A stretch of 64,000 nucleotides of DNA from Vibrio sp. SNU_ST1 (GCF_030563405.1 NZ_CP130749.1:806001-870000); one strand, 5' to 3'; shown: positions 28,034-38,396, counted from the stretch's first letter. Numbers and translations are program-made. Notes: a model not told the origin generated them from the letters alone.

Positions 28034-28703
28034 TCCAAATCGAGATTTCTTCCAAACTGTAAATATCCTGAGCCGCTAGCTCTGCTATGTCGGCTTCAGT
28101 ATTATCACTCAATGAACCTTCAAACGTTGGTCGCAATCTAAAAGATTGAATACCCGCACGAACTCCAGCTTCAATGCCTTTCACCGTGTCATCAACATAA
28201 ATACATTCGTTTGGTAAAAAGCCCATATTCATTGCGGTATACATGATCAGGTCAGGCTCAGGTTTCCAGCTATTGGCATCAAAAGCTGAAAATACTTTGC
28301 CTTTGAAGTCGTCGAGCATTCCTGTCATTACCAATGAAGATTCAACTCGAGATTTAGGCGCATTGGAAGCTATACAAAACTCAATGTCTTGTTGCTTGAG
28401 GAATTCAATAAGCTCAATAGCACCATCCATCGGCTTTAAATGGCGTTGGAACAAGGCTTCTAATTCAGTGCGATAAAGCGGCTCGAGTGTATCGATGGAG
28501 ATAGATAGCCCTAAACGTGCTTGTGTATCCATTAAGATGTCAGCTAGCTTCCCACCTTGAAAGTGCACATAGCAGTCATTAACGCTTAACTTAGCCCCGA
28601 AGCTAGAAAACACATTAACTAAAGCTTGACAACACAGCTTCTCGCTATCGATGAGTGTTCCATCACAATCGAAAATTACACATTTAGTTTGTTCTAACCG
28701 CAT
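27975..28703 (-). CDS. HAD-family phosphatase (YieH-like)
   Basis: From ATG 28703 (behind GAGAGAG) the 242-residue protein has the HAD motifs: IFDCDGTLIDSE (nucleophile Asp), ASNAPKSR (Thr/Ser motif II), KPEPDLI (Lys) and YVDDTVKGIEAG (acidic motif). A helical cap domain lies between motifs I and II. It is closest to the YieH/beta-phosphoglucomutase group, which removes phosphate from small sugar phosphates. The C-terminus (SSGGIPHSGALVG) overlaps the zinc-ribbon gene. Confidence 0.85.
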   Translation of the reverse strand: MRLEQTKCVIFDCDGTLIDSEKLCCQALVNVFSSFGAKLSVNDCYVHFQGGKLADILMDTQARLGLSISIDTLEPLYRTELEALFQRHLKPMDGAIELIEFLKQQDIEFCIASNAPKSRVESSLVMTGMLDDFKGKVFSAFDANSWKPEPDLIMYTAMNMGFLPNECIYVDDTVKGIEAGVRAGIQSFRLRPTFEGSLSDNTEADIAELAAQDIYSLEEISIWINGKRCSSGGIPHSGALVG

Positions 28704-28911
28704 AGCTCTCTCACTCGCATTGAATTCAAGTTTTATCCTATAGTGTTCTTTCAATACGCGGGATGATTAAGGTAACACTTTACCTATCGGTCCTTATTTC
28801 TCTACGCGAAATATGCAGTGGATCACTTTATGCCCAACCATAAGCAACAGCATTCATTAAATTAATATGCTTTGAGCGTCACCAATCACGACTTTATTTG
28901 CCAATAAACCG

Positions 28912-30720
28912 TTAACTCACGGCCAATTCTTCAATAACAATAGGTTTGTCCGTTACTTCAATGCGACATTCAGTGATGACTGTGTCTGGATACGAATCAC
29001 GAATAGCAACAAACTCGGGTAAGTGGCTCAATAGTAATTGAGTAAGCTCAGGATCGAACTGATAGCCACATTCTCTCTCGAACAAATCAACAACCATCTC
29101 TAATGGCCACGGCTCTTTGTAACAACGCGTACTAAGTAGCGCATCAAATACATCCGCGACCGCAGTAATACGAGCAAACAAGTGAATTTCATCACCAACC
29201 TTCCCATTAGGGTACCCTGCTCCATCCCAACGTTCATGATGTTCATTGGCAATGATTGCAGCCAAGTTGGTAATATCGCCCGCTCCACTCTTCAATAAAT
29301 TATAGCCCGCCGTCGTATGAAATTTCATAACCTCCCACTCTTGGTCGGTTAATTTGCCAGGCTTATCTAAGATCGATTCAGGAACCGAAATCTTACCCAC
29401 ATCGTGCATTGGGCTGATGATTTCAATCATCTCGACCTCGCGATGGCTCAAACCTCGATACTTAGCAAGCAACGCAGACAATTTGGCGACACGCTTAACG
29501 TGATTACCGGTTTCGCCAGAGCGAGTTTCAATCGCCTCTCCGAGAACATGAATCATATCTTTTTGAATATTCAGTGTTTGCTTCTGAAGCTTTAAGATTC
29601 GTTTGCTCTTTTTAGCCAGTTCTTTCTTTTGGCGTAGAGTGACAAACTGCATCAAAATAATCAGGCTCAAACCCGCAATGACCATCGACAGACCCAATAG
29701 CAACTGAAAGTTTTTACGAATAAAGGATGAAGGCTCATTAATGAATACAGCCTCATCAGGTAGCGTACTCTCACGGATGCCGAACTTTTTCATCGCTGGA
29801 TAATTGAAAACAAAACGTTTGTTATCACCTGGAGTTAAAGGTTCGTTGAAACCAAGTGGTAGGTACTTATCTAGCGCGTTAACGGCCTCTTCACCCATGC
29901 TTTTAGAGTGATTCACATAGCCACCAAGTACATCTCCCGAAATATAGAACTGCCACAAAGCAAACACTGGAGCAGCACTTGCTTTAGACAATGCATCCGC
30001 AATCTCTTGGTAAGTGTGGTACACGCCTCGATTCAATTCGGTGTTGTAATGACTGAGCAAAACCGCGTCATCAGCAGAGATACCTTCCAAAAAATGACGG
30101 GTACGCACTAACGATAGATCGCGTATTTCAACCAAAGTGATATTAGGGAACTCCGTCATCACACGATTCATATCTTTGTGAATTAACTCAGAAGTGACAC
30201 TGTAATCATTAATGAAATAGAGCTTCTTGAGATTAGGTCTTAACTTAGAGATCAGCTTAATATTGACGTCTATCTGATCGTTCTCATAAAGCACAGTTGC
30301 TCTATCAGACACCGAATACATGTCTGTACTGAAATCGTTAATACCGGCAGCAACGACAGGTGTGGAGCGATCGATCAAATTAGGCAGAGATTCAAGGAAG
30401 TTAGCAGCATTGTCGTCAACCGCAATGACGCCGTCAAACTTATAACCGGCATACTTGGTACGTAAGTAGTTCGCAAGAGAATCGTAGTACTCAGGGCTAT
30501 GGACACGCTTTGAATCCAAATACTCGATTGAAAGCTTAACTTCGGTTTGAGATTGGCTGAACGCACTGTCTATCCCTTTTTGGAAATCAGCAGTCCATTG
30601 GTAAGAAGGTTCGTATGAGTGTAAAACTAGGATGCGCTTGATATCCCAGCCATTAGCAAAACTGTGAGAGGAAAAAGCGCTAACACACAATACAGCGATT
30701 GAGAACAATAGCTTGCACAT
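28912..30720 (-). CDS. HD-GYP c-di-GMP phosphodiesterase with periplasmic ABC-type sensor
   Basis: The 602-residue protein has a signal peptide (to about residue 22) and a periplasmic sensor of the ABC-transporter substrate-binding (TrpX/BMP-like) type: RILVLHSYEPSYQWTADFQKGID, then FDGVIAVDDNAANFL. One membrane helix (about 340-362) follows, then the HD-GYP domain. The active-site motifs are present: HDVGKI (about 440), HHERWDGAGYP (about 490) and DVFDALLSTRCYKEPW. It should break down c-di-GMP in response to an extracytoplasmic ligand. It is a single gene. Confidence 0.9.
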   Translation of the reverse strand: MCKLLFSIAVLCVSAFSSHSFANGWDIKRILVLHSYEPSYQWTADFQKGIDSAFSQSQTEVKLSIEYLDSKRVHSPEYYDSLANYLRTKYAGYKFDGVIAVDDNAANFLESLPNLIDRSTPVVAAGINDFSTDMYSVSDRATVLYENDQIDVNIKLISKLRPNLKKLYFINDYSVTSELIHKDMNRVMTEFPNITLVEIRDLSLVRTRHFLEGISADDAVLLSHYNTELNRGVYHTYQEIADALSKASAAPVFALWQFYISGDVLGGYVNHSKSMGEEAVNALDKYLPLGFNEPLTPGDNKRFVFNYPAMKKFGIRESTLPDEAVFINEPSSFIRKNFQLLLGLSMVIAGLSLIILMQFVTLRQKKELAKKSKRILKLQKQTLNIQKDMIHVLGEAIETRSGETGNHVKRVAKLSALLAKYRGLSHREVEMIEIISPMHDVGKISVPESILDKPGKLTDQEWEVMKFHTTAGYNLLKSGAGDITNLAAIIANEHHERWDGAGYPNGKVGDEIHLFARITAVADVFDALLSTRCYKEPWPLEMVVDLFERECGYQFDPELTQLLLSHLPEFVAIRDSYPDTVITECRIEVTDKPIVIEELAVS

Positions 30721-30780
30721 ACAACACCCTTTTAATAAGACAGGGTATTGTACTTAGATTAACGCTTCCTCAAAGAATCT

Positions 30781-31275
30781 TTAGTTCTCGACCCATACTT
30801 TATCGTGAGAAGCATGATCTTGTGCCCAAAAATCAAGTAACTGCTTAGCAAAACCGTTGATACTTTGACCACTTTCAACAACAACGTCTGAAATGAGCAG
30901 AGAATCTTCAGCTTCTGTTACGATAGCGCTCGCTGCAACATCACCATTTTGAGTCCCTATGTATAAGACATGTTCGTCAGATAACATAATCTGACTCAAG
31001 AACTCTAGCATGTATGCCCTTTCGGCTTCATCTTGGTAAACACTTGCTTGGTTAAGTGAGAAAAGTACGGTCAGCTTATGGAAATCGACTTTATGCAGTT
31101 CATCAATTTGTGAAGGCGTTTGATCTTGAGCGAGGAGTTGGTATGTCTTGGATGGGAGTTTGCTTTGATAAAGTTGTCGGCCTAGCAAGCTCTCTTTTGC
31201 GGGATAGGCAATATCGAGTTGACTAAACAGCCATTGATTTTTCTGTTTTGCACTTTCAGGTATTTCGTTATTCAT
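30781..31275 (-). CDS. Hypothetical protein, possible acetyltransferase-like fold, 164 aa
   Basis: The start at 31275 (MNNEIPESAKQKNQW) is preferred to one at 31305, which would run into the upstream small lipoprotein gene, but the Shine-Dalgarno is weak. The C-terminal half (HVLYIGTQNGDVAASAIVTEAEDSLLISDVVV...) has the strand-strand-helix rhythm of GNAT enzymes, but no acetyl-CoA loop is clear. Function unknown. It follows the small lipoprotein gene by 17 bases and is probably co-transcribed. Confidence 0.6.
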   Translation of the reverse strand: MNNEIPESAKQKNQWLFSQLDIAYPAKESLLGRQLYQSKLPSKTYQLLAQDQTPSQIDELHKVDFHKLTVLFSLNQASVYQDEAERAYMLEFLSQIMLSDEHVLYIGTQNGDVAASAIVTEAEDSLLISDVVVESGQSINGFAKQLLDFWAQDHASHDKVWVEN

Positions 31276-31292
31276 TCTTTTAGTACCTACGG

Positions 31293-31409
31293 TTAGTATC
31301 CCCAAATGTCACAGCTACTTGGAAGACATATATTCGACTGAGGTGCCGAGCTACAAGCACAGAGCATACAGAGCATGACCAAGGCCAACAAGTACTTTAA
31401 ATACTTCAT
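31293..31409 (-). CDS. Small lipoprotein, 38 aa
   Basis: MKYLKYLLALVMLCMLCAC continues with SSAPQSNICLPSSCDIWGY. The signal ends in a lipobox-like MLCAC, giving a mature lipoprotein of about 20 residues with two further cysteines. GGAGAATGG lies upstream of this ATG; a start three codons earlier is too close to it. The gene is too short for usual gene finders. It is placed directly before the 164-aa hypothetical gene. Confidence 0.6.
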   Translation of the reverse strand: MKYLKYLLALVMLCMLCACSSAPQSNICLPSSCDIWGY

Positions 31410-31522
31410 ATTTTCCATTCTCCAACAACATCCTTTAAGAACTTAACGAAAAGCTCTACACTCGTATTCAAGTTTCAATATCCTTATAGTAAACAGAACT
31501 CTATAAATAAAAAGGACTTCTC

Positions 31523-31999
31523 ATGAAAAAAGCCTTAATAGCAGCGGGTATCATCACAATGTTGGCAGGCTGTTCGGACAACGAGGTTGGCGACGTCTCT
31601 CTTGGATTCTTCACAATGAAAGATATCAAGATGTCTTCTTTAGATGACGACAAAATCGCAGGTGTGACTTGTCATATCGCATCAATCGAAGCAAACCTTA
31701 GCCTTTCTGATCCAAGCGATAGCTCTATCTCTTGTCGTCAAACCGGTGAAATTACATCAGAAATGATTGCTAAAATAGACAAAAGCAAATCTGGTGAAGT
31801 GGTATTCAAACAATCAAAAAGTATCTTCTTCAAAACAATGAAGGTTCGTCGAATCTACGATGCAGACAATCAATCGCTGCTCTACTTGTCATACACCACT
31901 AAAGAAACAGAAGGCAGTTTCAAGCATAGCCTTTCAACCGTTCCACTTTGGGGTACAAAGGCTTACATTGACCCTGCAACACGAGTTCCAGCCGAATAG
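31523..31999 (+). CDS. creA: CreA family lipoprotein
   Basis: The 158-residue protein has a lipoprotein signal (MKKALIAAGIITMLAGC). The CreA core follows: EVGDVSLGFFTMKDIKM, then KIAGVTCHIASIEANLSLSDPSDSSISCRQTG, and a terminal KAYIDPATRVP. CreA proteins are periplasmic or lipid-anchored and have no known activity. A clear terminator hairpin follows. Confidence 0.88.
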   Translation: MKKALIAAGIITMLAGCSDNEVGDVSLGFFTMKDIKMSSLDDDKIAGVTCHIASIEANLSLSDPSDSSISCRQTGEITSEMIAKIDKSKSGEVVFKQSKSIFFKTMKVRRIYDADNQSLLYLSYTTKETEGSFKHSLSTVPLWGTKAYIDPATRVPAE

Positions 32000-32034
32000 T
32001 CTCACGTAAATACCCTCTAGCCAAAAGTAAGTAA

Positions 32035-32065
32035 AATCACCTGTACAGACATTGTGCAGGTGATT
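32035..32065 (+). terminator. Terminator hairpin after creA
   Basis: AATCACCTGTACA pairs with TGTGCAGGTGATT (one mismatch); the T-run after it is weak. It lies upstream of the gsk promoter. Confidence 0.55.
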
Positions 32066-32142
32066 CTAAATGTAATAAAAATGAAAGAATCAGAAACAAA
32101 ATGTGATACTATGCGGCAAAATTTTTTCACTGTATTTTTCAT

Positions 32143-33447
32143 ATGAAGTTTCCTGGACAGCGTAAATCTAAACACTATTTTCCAACTCACGCACGTGATC
32201 CGTTGGTCAACCAAATGCAACAAACGCCTAAGCTTCACCGCGCAACGATTGTCGGTGTTGGTCAAACGATTGTTGATATCGAAGCCCGTGTTGATAACGC
32301 GTTCCTTGAAAAATACGAGCTGAGTAAAGGTCACTCACTGGTATTGGAAGAGAGTAAAGCAGATGCGTTATATGAAGAGTTAGTTGAGCGCGGTTTGATC
32401 ACGCATCAATACCCTGGCGATACTATTGGCAACACACTGCACAACTATTCCGTACTGGCAGACAGTAAATCTGTATTGCTTGGCGTTATGTCGAAGAAGA
32501 TTGAAGTTGGCTCATTTGGCTATCGTTACCTTTGCCGCACTTCTTCTCGTATGAATCTAAACCACCTTCAAACTGTTGATGGTCCTATTGGTCGTTGCTA
32601 CACACTTATTTCTGAAGATGGTGAACGTACGTTTGCAATCAATGAAGGCCACATGAACCAACTGCTTCCTGAAAGCATTCCTGAAAAAGTTTTCGAGAAA
32701 GCATCTGCATTGGTTGTATCTTCATACCTAATGCGCGGCAAGCCTGAAGACCCGATGCCAAAAGCGGTACAAAAAGCGATCGAATACGCGAAAGCGCACA
32801 ATGTACCAGTAGTACTAACACTTGGTACTAAGTACGTGATCGAAGGCAACGCTGAATGGTGGCAAGAATACCTGAAAGAGAACGTAACCATTGTCGCGAT
32901 GAACGAAGACGAGGGTGAAGCGTTAACGGGTGAAAAAGATCCGCTTCTAGCTGCTAACAAAGCACTTGAGTGGGTTGACCTAGTTCTCTGTACTGCAGGC
33001 CCTATAGGTTTATACATGGCAGGTTACACAGATGAGCTAGCGAAACGCGAAACCACCCTGCCATTGTTACCGGGTAACATCCCTGAGTTCAATAAATTCG
33101 AATTCAGCCGAGCTATGCGTAAGCAAGACTGTAAAGATCCAGTAAAAGTATACTCTCACATTGGCCCTTACCTTGGTGGCCCGCGTGAGATTAAAAATAC
33201 AAACGGCGCTGGTGATGGTGCACTTTCTGCACTACTACACGACATGGCAGCGAACAGCTACCACCACGTGAATGTACCAAACTCGGAAAAACACGAGCAC
33301 ACTTGCCTAACTTACTCGTCTTTATCTCAAATTTGTAAGTATGCAAACCGTGTAAGCTATGAAGTGTTGACTCAGCACTCTCCTCGTCTTTCTCGTGCAC
33401 TACCTGAACGCGAAGATAGCTTAGAAGAAACATACTGGGATCGTTAA
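32143..33447 (+). CDS. gsk: Inosine-guanosine kinase
   Basis: The 434-residue PfkB-family sugar kinase matches Gsk in length and sequence (MKFPGQRKSKHYFPTHARDPL at the start). The anion-hole and catalytic motif is NTNGAGDGALSAL (about 352), and an ATP-site segment precedes it (VTIVAMNEDEGEALTGE). The enzyme phosphorylates guanosine and inosine to nucleotides in purine salvage. It is a single gene with its own terminator. Confidence 0.92.
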   Translation: MKFPGQRKSKHYFPTHARDPLVNQMQQTPKLHRATIVGVGQTIVDIEARVDNAFLEKYELSKGHSLVLEESKADALYEELVERGLITHQYPGDTIGNTLHNYSVLADSKSVLLGVMSKKIEVGSFGYRYLCRTSSRMNLNHLQTVDGPIGRCYTLISEDGERTFAINEGHMNQLLPESIPEKVFEKASALVVSSYLMRGKPEDPMPKAVQKAIEYAKAHNVPVVLTLGTKYVIEGNAEWWQEYLKENVTIVAMNEDEGEALTGEKDPLLAANKALEWVDLVLCTAGPIGLYMAGYTDELAKRETTLPLLPGNIPEFNKFEFSRAMRKQDCKDPVKVYSHIGPYLGGPREIKNTNGAGDGALSALLHDMAANSYHHVNVPNSEKHEHTCLTYSSLSQICKYANRVSYEVLTQHSPRLSRALPEREDSLEETYWDR

Positions 33448-33508
33448 TCGACCATATTAGGTAGTTAACTCTTAGAGGTTAACGCCAAGTTAGATTACCC
33501 ACTCCTTG

Positions 33509-33536
33509 AAGGGCTGCTATATGCAGCCCTTTTTGT
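33509..33536 (+). terminator. Terminator after gsk
   Basis: AGGGCTGC / GCAGCCCT with a TATAT loop is followed by TTTTTGT. Confidence 0.85.
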
Positions 33537-33741
33537 ATTCAACCTCAATATAATTGCAACTGAAGGTAATCAGATCGAATATTTTGCTCGTTTAAGATTT
33601 GATCTTGCGCAATGACTCTTTAGATCTGTTATCTTCCAGCACATAATTGATGTGGTTTGCCTTTACTTGGCAAATTTATACAGTACTATCGCCACGCAAA
33701 CGTTTACGTACTACCTTTCGGTTCTGATATAAGGATCAAAT

Positions 33742-35490
33742 ATGCTGTCTGATATTGATATTTGTCGCTCTACTCCCCTTAAAAACATCAGTGAGGTTGC
33801 CAAGCAAGCTGGCCTTCAAAACAATGAACATCAGCCATTAGGGCAATACAAATCTAAGGTGTCTCTCACATCACTTGAGCGCCTCGCCAACCAACAAGAT
33901 GGTAAATTGGTCGTGGTGACCGCTATCACACCAACGCCTCTTGGCGAAGGCAAAACAGTTACCACTATCGGATTAGCACAAGGTCTAGCAAAGATTGACC
34001 AATCCGCTATGGCCTGCATTCGTCAGCCTTCAATGGGCCCGGTATTTGGTGTAAAAGGCGGTGCTGCCGGCGGTGGCTATTCACAAGTTGCCCCAATGGA
34101 GCAATTGAACCTTCACCTGACTGGCGACATTCATGCCGTAACCGTCGCTCATAACCTCGCCTCTGCCGCTATTGACGCTCGTTTGTATCATGAGCAGCGT
34201 GAAGGTTTAGACGCCTTTGAAGCGCGTTCGGGCTTAAAAGCACTGGATATCGACCCAAGCAGAATCGTATGGCGACGTGTTCTCGACCATAATGACCGTG
34301 CATTACGCATGATCACGGTTGGCAAGAACGAAGCAGACAAAACAATTAATGGCTTTGAGCGCGAGGATGGCTTTGATATCTCAGCGGCTTCAGAGCTGAT
34401 GGCAATTCTTGCTCTAACTGATGACCTTCAAGATTTAAGAAAACGCATCGGGCGAGTGGTACTCGCATACAATAACCAAGGCTTGCCATTAACCGCAGAT
34501 GACTTCAACGTAGCAGGTGCTATGACCGTCACAATGAAGGACTCCATAGAGCCAACATTAATGCAAACCCTTGAAGGGGTTCCTACCCTAATCCACGCAG
34601 GGCCTTTCGCTAACATCGCACACGGTAACTCTTCTATTATTGCCGATAAGATTGCGTTAAAACTAAGTGACTTTGTCGTGACCGAAGGTGGCTTCGGCTC
34701 GGACATGGGTTTTGAGAAAGCGTGTAACATAAAAGTGAAAGCATCGAACAAAAAGCCCGATTGTGCAGTCATTGTCGCAACATTACGTGGATTAAAAGCC
34801 AACTCTGGTTTATACGATTTGAGACCGGGAACTCCGCTACCAGACTCAATCTTTAATGATGACCAAGACGCGCTCACTGCAGGTTTTGAAAACCTTAAAT
34901 GGCATATCAACAACGTTAAGCAATACCAAGTGCCTACCGTCGTTGCGATTAATCGATTCCCACAAGACTCAGCTCAAGAGCTCGACGCTTTGAAACAGAT
35001 GATCACCGATTTTTATCCAAACGTGAGCGTTGAAGTGAGTGAAGCCTTTGGCCAAGGTGGCGAAGGTGCAACTCAGTTGGCTAACGCAGTGATAAAGGCC
35101 TGCCGACATGACAGTGAATTTGAACCTTTATATCACTCAGAGCAAAGCTTAGAAGAGAAACTGATGGCAGTCGCTGAAGTTGGATACGGCGCAGCAAGTA
35201 TCTCGCTATCACCACTTGCCAAAAAACAGTTGGCGGAGTTTAGACAACACGGCTACAGCAACCTATCGGTTTGTTTGGCAAAAACGCCACTGTCAATCTC
35301 CACTGAAGCGCACATAAAAGGTGCACCATCTCAGTTTGACGTACCCGTTAGGGAGCTAAAGCTGTGTGCTGGTGCTGGCTTTATTTACGCGCTGTGCGGC
35401 AATGTAATGACCATGCCAGGCCTGCCTGATAAACCAGCTTTTATGTCGTTGGACATTGATAGCAAAGGAAACATCGTTGGCTTAAGTTAA
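33742..35490 (+). CDS. fhs: Formate--tetrahydrofolate ligase
   Basis: The 582-residue protein has the Fhs signatures: the P-loop TPTPLGEGKTVTTIGLAQGL (about 62-81), RQPSMGPVFGVKGGAAGGGYSQV and EGGFGSDMGFEK. It joins formate to THF with ATP, giving 10-formyl-THF for purines and other one-carbon uses. It lies in the same window as glyA and the glycine cleavage genes, so together they can move carbon between formate, serine and glycine. Confidence 0.95.
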   Translation: MLSDIDICRSTPLKNISEVAKQAGLQNNEHQPLGQYKSKVSLTSLERLANQQDGKLVVVTAITPTPLGEGKTVTTIGLAQGLAKIDQSAMACIRQPSMGPVFGVKGGAAGGGYSQVAPMEQLNLHLTGDIHAVTVAHNLASAAIDARLYHEQREGLDAFEARSGLKALDIDPSRIVWRRVLDHNDRALRMITVGKNEADKTINGFEREDGFDISAASELMAILALTDDLQDLRKRIGRVVLAYNNQGLPLTADDFNVAGAMTVTMKDSIEPTLMQTLEGVPTLIHAGPFANIAHGNSSIIADKIALKLSDFVVTEGGFGSDMGFEKACNIKVKASNKKPDCAVIVATLRGLKANSGLYDLRPGTPLPDSIFNDDQDALTAGFENLKWHINNVKQYQVPTVVAINRFPQDSAQELDALKQMITDFYPNVSVEVSEAFGQGGEGATQLANAVIKACRHDSEFEPLYHSEQSLEEKLMAVAEVGYGAASISLSPLAKKQLAEFRQHGYSNLSVCLAKTPLSISTEAHIKGAPSQFDVPVRELKLCAGAGFIYALCGNVMTMPGLPDKPAFMSLDIDSKGNIVGLS

Positions 35491-35727
35491 TTAAGACAAG
35501 ACATAGGCTAAAAATCCGCTTTATCTAGAATAGCCTGTCTGTACTTTGCCCCACCATATTGACGGACAGGTCATCTACTTCTCAGCTCTAACGGCTCAAT
35601 TAACACCCCAATTGCAATATATTTCATTGAAACCAAAGTAATATGCAAGTCTTGTTATAGGTTTTGGGTAAAGATCACATTAATAGGTCTATAAAATATA
35701 TAGTATTGCGCTGATTTTTCGAGGACA

Positions 35728-37635
35728 GTGATGAATACGAATATAAATAAACTAATCAGCCAATTTATATGCACCATGTTTACCCTAGGATTAGTCCCTG
35801 CTCTCTATATAAACTCTGAATTTGAACGGGTTGAAGCTCAGCATGCGCTGAACATCAAACAGTCTAATCAAAACCAAATCGAATACAGCTTTCATCAACT
35901 CGCTATTATTGTTGAGCAAATATCAAATGCGGTTCCCTCTATTGCCGCTTCACAGACCCTACTCCGTGCAGTTACTGAACCTTCGATTGGTAACAAACAG
36001 GCACTTCAGGATCTTTGGGTGGTATTAGCAAACGGGCAACGATACTACTCTCAACTACGTTTCCTAGATCTAGACGCCAACGAAGTCTTCCGCGTCAACT
36101 ACAATGATGGTCAAGCAACTATCGTCGCAGACCGCAAGCTACAGAACAAATCCTCTCGCGATTACTACAAAGTGCTACAAGAATTATCGATCGGAGAGGT
36201 AAGCGCTAAAGGCATTGATCTTGAGGCTGAAAATGGAGAGTTTGTTCGCCCCTTTACGCCGACACTTCGCATTATGACGCCAGTGACTGTAGGGGAGCAC
36301 ATTATTGGCTATTTCATTGCTAACCTAAATATGCGCGAGATCTATGAACGCTTGCATTACCAGATAGGTACATCAGCGACAGTTCCAGTCATCCTTAACA
36401 AAACTGGTCATGTCATCATGGGTCCCGACCCTGAGGATTCATTTGGGCATGTGATTGAATCACGTTCAGACAAGACGTATGCAAAACTAGCCCCAGGCCT
36501 GTGGCAGAATATTCAAAGCGGCACCTCATCCAGCTATTTTGATGGTAAAAACTGGTATTTTCACTCTGACATCAGCCCTAAGATTAAGCAGTTTGAAGGA
36601 CCAATTTATATGGTTCTTCATATTGAAGAACGTCAATTTAACACTCAGTTTCAACAAGAAAATCACGCCATAGTCGTTCAGATAATCATACTCTCGATAT
36701 TGATTTCAATGATTTCTGCAGGTTTCGTACTGTGGAACAGAAATCATAAAAAAAACAGCATAGATAGCCAACTAGCAAAAGCGGCGATGAATGGCATGTC
36801 GGCGTTAGTGATTACAGATAGAAATAACCGAATCATAAAAGTAAACCAAGAGTTCACCCGTGTCAGTGGCTACGAGTTAGAAGATGTAAAAGGTAAACAG
36901 CCTTCATTGTTTAACGCCGGCCGCTATAATGAAGAGTTCTACATTAAAATGTGGAGCGTCATTAAAGAGACAGGGATGTGGGAAGGCGAAGTGGTGAACC
37001 GACGAAAAGATGGCACCTTGATCACGGAAATTCTTCGAATCCAAACCATCAAAGACTCAAAAGATGTTATTCAATTTTATGTTGCATCATTTGTTGATAT
37101 CAGCAAACGCAAAGAACTCGAGAATAAACTGAGAAACCTTAGCGAAAAAGATGCACTATCTGGCTGTTGGAATAGACGAAAGTTCGACCTGGAGCTTCGT
37201 GACGAGTGTTCTCGCGTTAGTCGTTACCCTACTCGCGAGCAATCTTGCTTAGCCATATTGGATATTGACCATTTCAAACGCATTAACGATAGGTTTGGAC
37301 ATGATTATGGCGATAAAGCGATTCAAATCGTAGCACAGGTACTGCAACGTGAATGTCGAGATACCGACTTCGTGGCTCGTATTGGTGGAGAAGAGTTTGG
37401 GGTTATCTTGCCTCACACGACACCAAAAGAAGCCGACTATGTGCTTAATAGGCTGAGAATCGCGATCAGTATCGAGTTCGACAACGTCGTTACAATAAGT
37501 GGCGGAATAACCAACCTAACAGGTGAACCTGCACTCAATTATAAGTGCGCCGATTTAGCACTATACGAAGCAAAAGCAGTAGGTAGAAACAGTGTATGTT
37601 TGTTCCTTGATAGCGAAATGAGCGAAATTGCATAG
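35728..37635 (+). CDS. GGDEF diguanylate cyclase with extracytoplasmic Cache-type sensor and PAS
   Basis: The 635-residue protein has an N-terminal membrane helix, a large extracytoplasmic dCache-like domain (about 35-305; RVNYNDGQATIVADRKLQNKSSRDYY) and a second helix (about 312-335). A PAS domain follows (AMNGMSALVITDRNNRIIKVNQEFTRVSGYE), then GGDEF. The active site is RIGGEEFGVILP (GGEEF) and an RDTD inhibitory I-site lies five residues before it. It should make c-di-GMP. No operon partner is visible. Confidence 0.93.
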   Translation: MMNTNINKLISQFICTMFTLGLVPALYINSEFERVEAQHALNIKQSNQNQIEYSFHQLAIIVEQISNAVPSIAASQTLLRAVTEPSIGNKQALQDLWVVLANGQRYYSQLRFLDLDANEVFRVNYNDGQATIVADRKLQNKSSRDYYKVLQELSIGEVSAKGIDLEAENGEFVRPFTPTLRIMTPVTVGEHIIGYFIANLNMREIYERLHYQIGTSATVPVILNKTGHVIMGPDPEDSFGHVIESRSDKTYAKLAPGLWQNIQSGTSSSYFDGKNWYFHSDISPKIKQFEGPIYMVLHIEERQFNTQFQQENHAIVVQIIILSILISMISAGFVLWNRNHKKNSIDSQLAKAAMNGMSALVITDRNNRIIKVNQEFTRVSGYELEDVKGKQPSLFNAGRYNEEFYIKMWSVIKETGMWEGEVVNRRKDGTLITEILRIQTIKDSKDVIQFYVASFVDISKRKELENKLRNLSEKDALSGCWNRRKFDLELRDECSRVSRYPTREQSCLAILDIDHFKRINDRFGHDYGDKAIQIVAQVLQRECRDTDFVARIGGEEFGVILPHTTPKEADYVLNRLRIAISIEFDNVVTISGGITNLTGEPALNYKCADLALYEAKAVGRNSVCLFLDSEMSEIA

Positions 37636-37703
37636 CAGAAGCCTGAGTCGCACCACCGCCCCGCTAACTTGTTCATTTCACTCTAGAGTCATTCGCTTAA
37701 CAA

Positions 37704-38309
37704 TCAATTCGGTGCGGGGTAGAACTCAAGCTTATTCCCTTCGACTACCAGAATGCAATCCATATGCGCAGCATGGGCTGCCTGCTTACCAAGGTGAGTA
37801 TCTTCAAACACAACACACTGCTTTGGCTGCAAACCCATACCAAAACAAGCAGCTAAGAAAGTATCAGGGTTTGGTTTGTGATTCTTCACATCTGTCGCTG
37901 TCACTAAGATATCCAACTTACTCAAGATATCCGTTTTATCTAACAGTTGTTCTGCGCTCTTGCGTTGACTGCCCGTTCCAACCGCAATCTTCTTATCACC
38001 GAGATGGTCTATCAAAAGAGAATACGTACAAGGGATAATATCTCCTTTGTCTTCAATAGCTGCAAACGAAGCCATTTTGAACGTAGACACCGCTCGTGGG
38101 TCGAGCGATAAACCGTACTTACTATTTAGCTCACCCGCGATCTTATAACTCGGCATCCCACCTAAGCTATGCAGCCAAGACGCTTCGAAATCAAAGCCGA
38201 ACTGTTCCGCCGTTTGTTGCCATGCTTTCACATGCGCAGGCATTGTATCGATCAACGTACCGTCCATATCAAAGATTAATCCTTCATATGCCGTTAAATC
38301 AATTTTCAT
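37704..38309 (-). CDS. yqaB: HAD-family sugar phosphatase (YqaB-like)
   Basis: From ATG 38309 the 201-residue protein shows DMDGTLIDTMPAHVKAW, GTGSQRKSAEQLL, KPNPDTFLAA and VFEDTHLGKQAA, the four HAD motifs with a helical cap. This pattern is close to E. coli YqaB (fructose-1-phosphatase). An in-frame start four codons upstream is also possible. Confidence 0.85.
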   Translation of the reverse strand: MKIDLTAYEGLIFDMDGTLIDTMPAHVKAWQQTAEQFGFDFEASWLHSLGGMPSYKIAGELNSKYGLSLDPRAVSTFKMASFAAIEDKGDIIPCTYSLLIDHLGDKKIAVGTGSQRKSAEQLLDKTDILSKLDILVTATDVKNHKPNPDTFLAACFGMGLQPKQCVVFEDTHLGKQAAHAAHMDCILVVEGNKLEFYPAPN

Positions 38310-38396
38310 CACTACTACCACTCTTTAAGAAAGTTACTGATACCATAACCAATATTCAGTATCATGACCGCATATTACTGTTCAAAATGGATGTTT

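Noticed and set aside
37628..38038. Plus-strand gene of 136 codons
   Set aside because: It is the antisense of the YqaB-like phosphatase, whose HAD motifs are clear.
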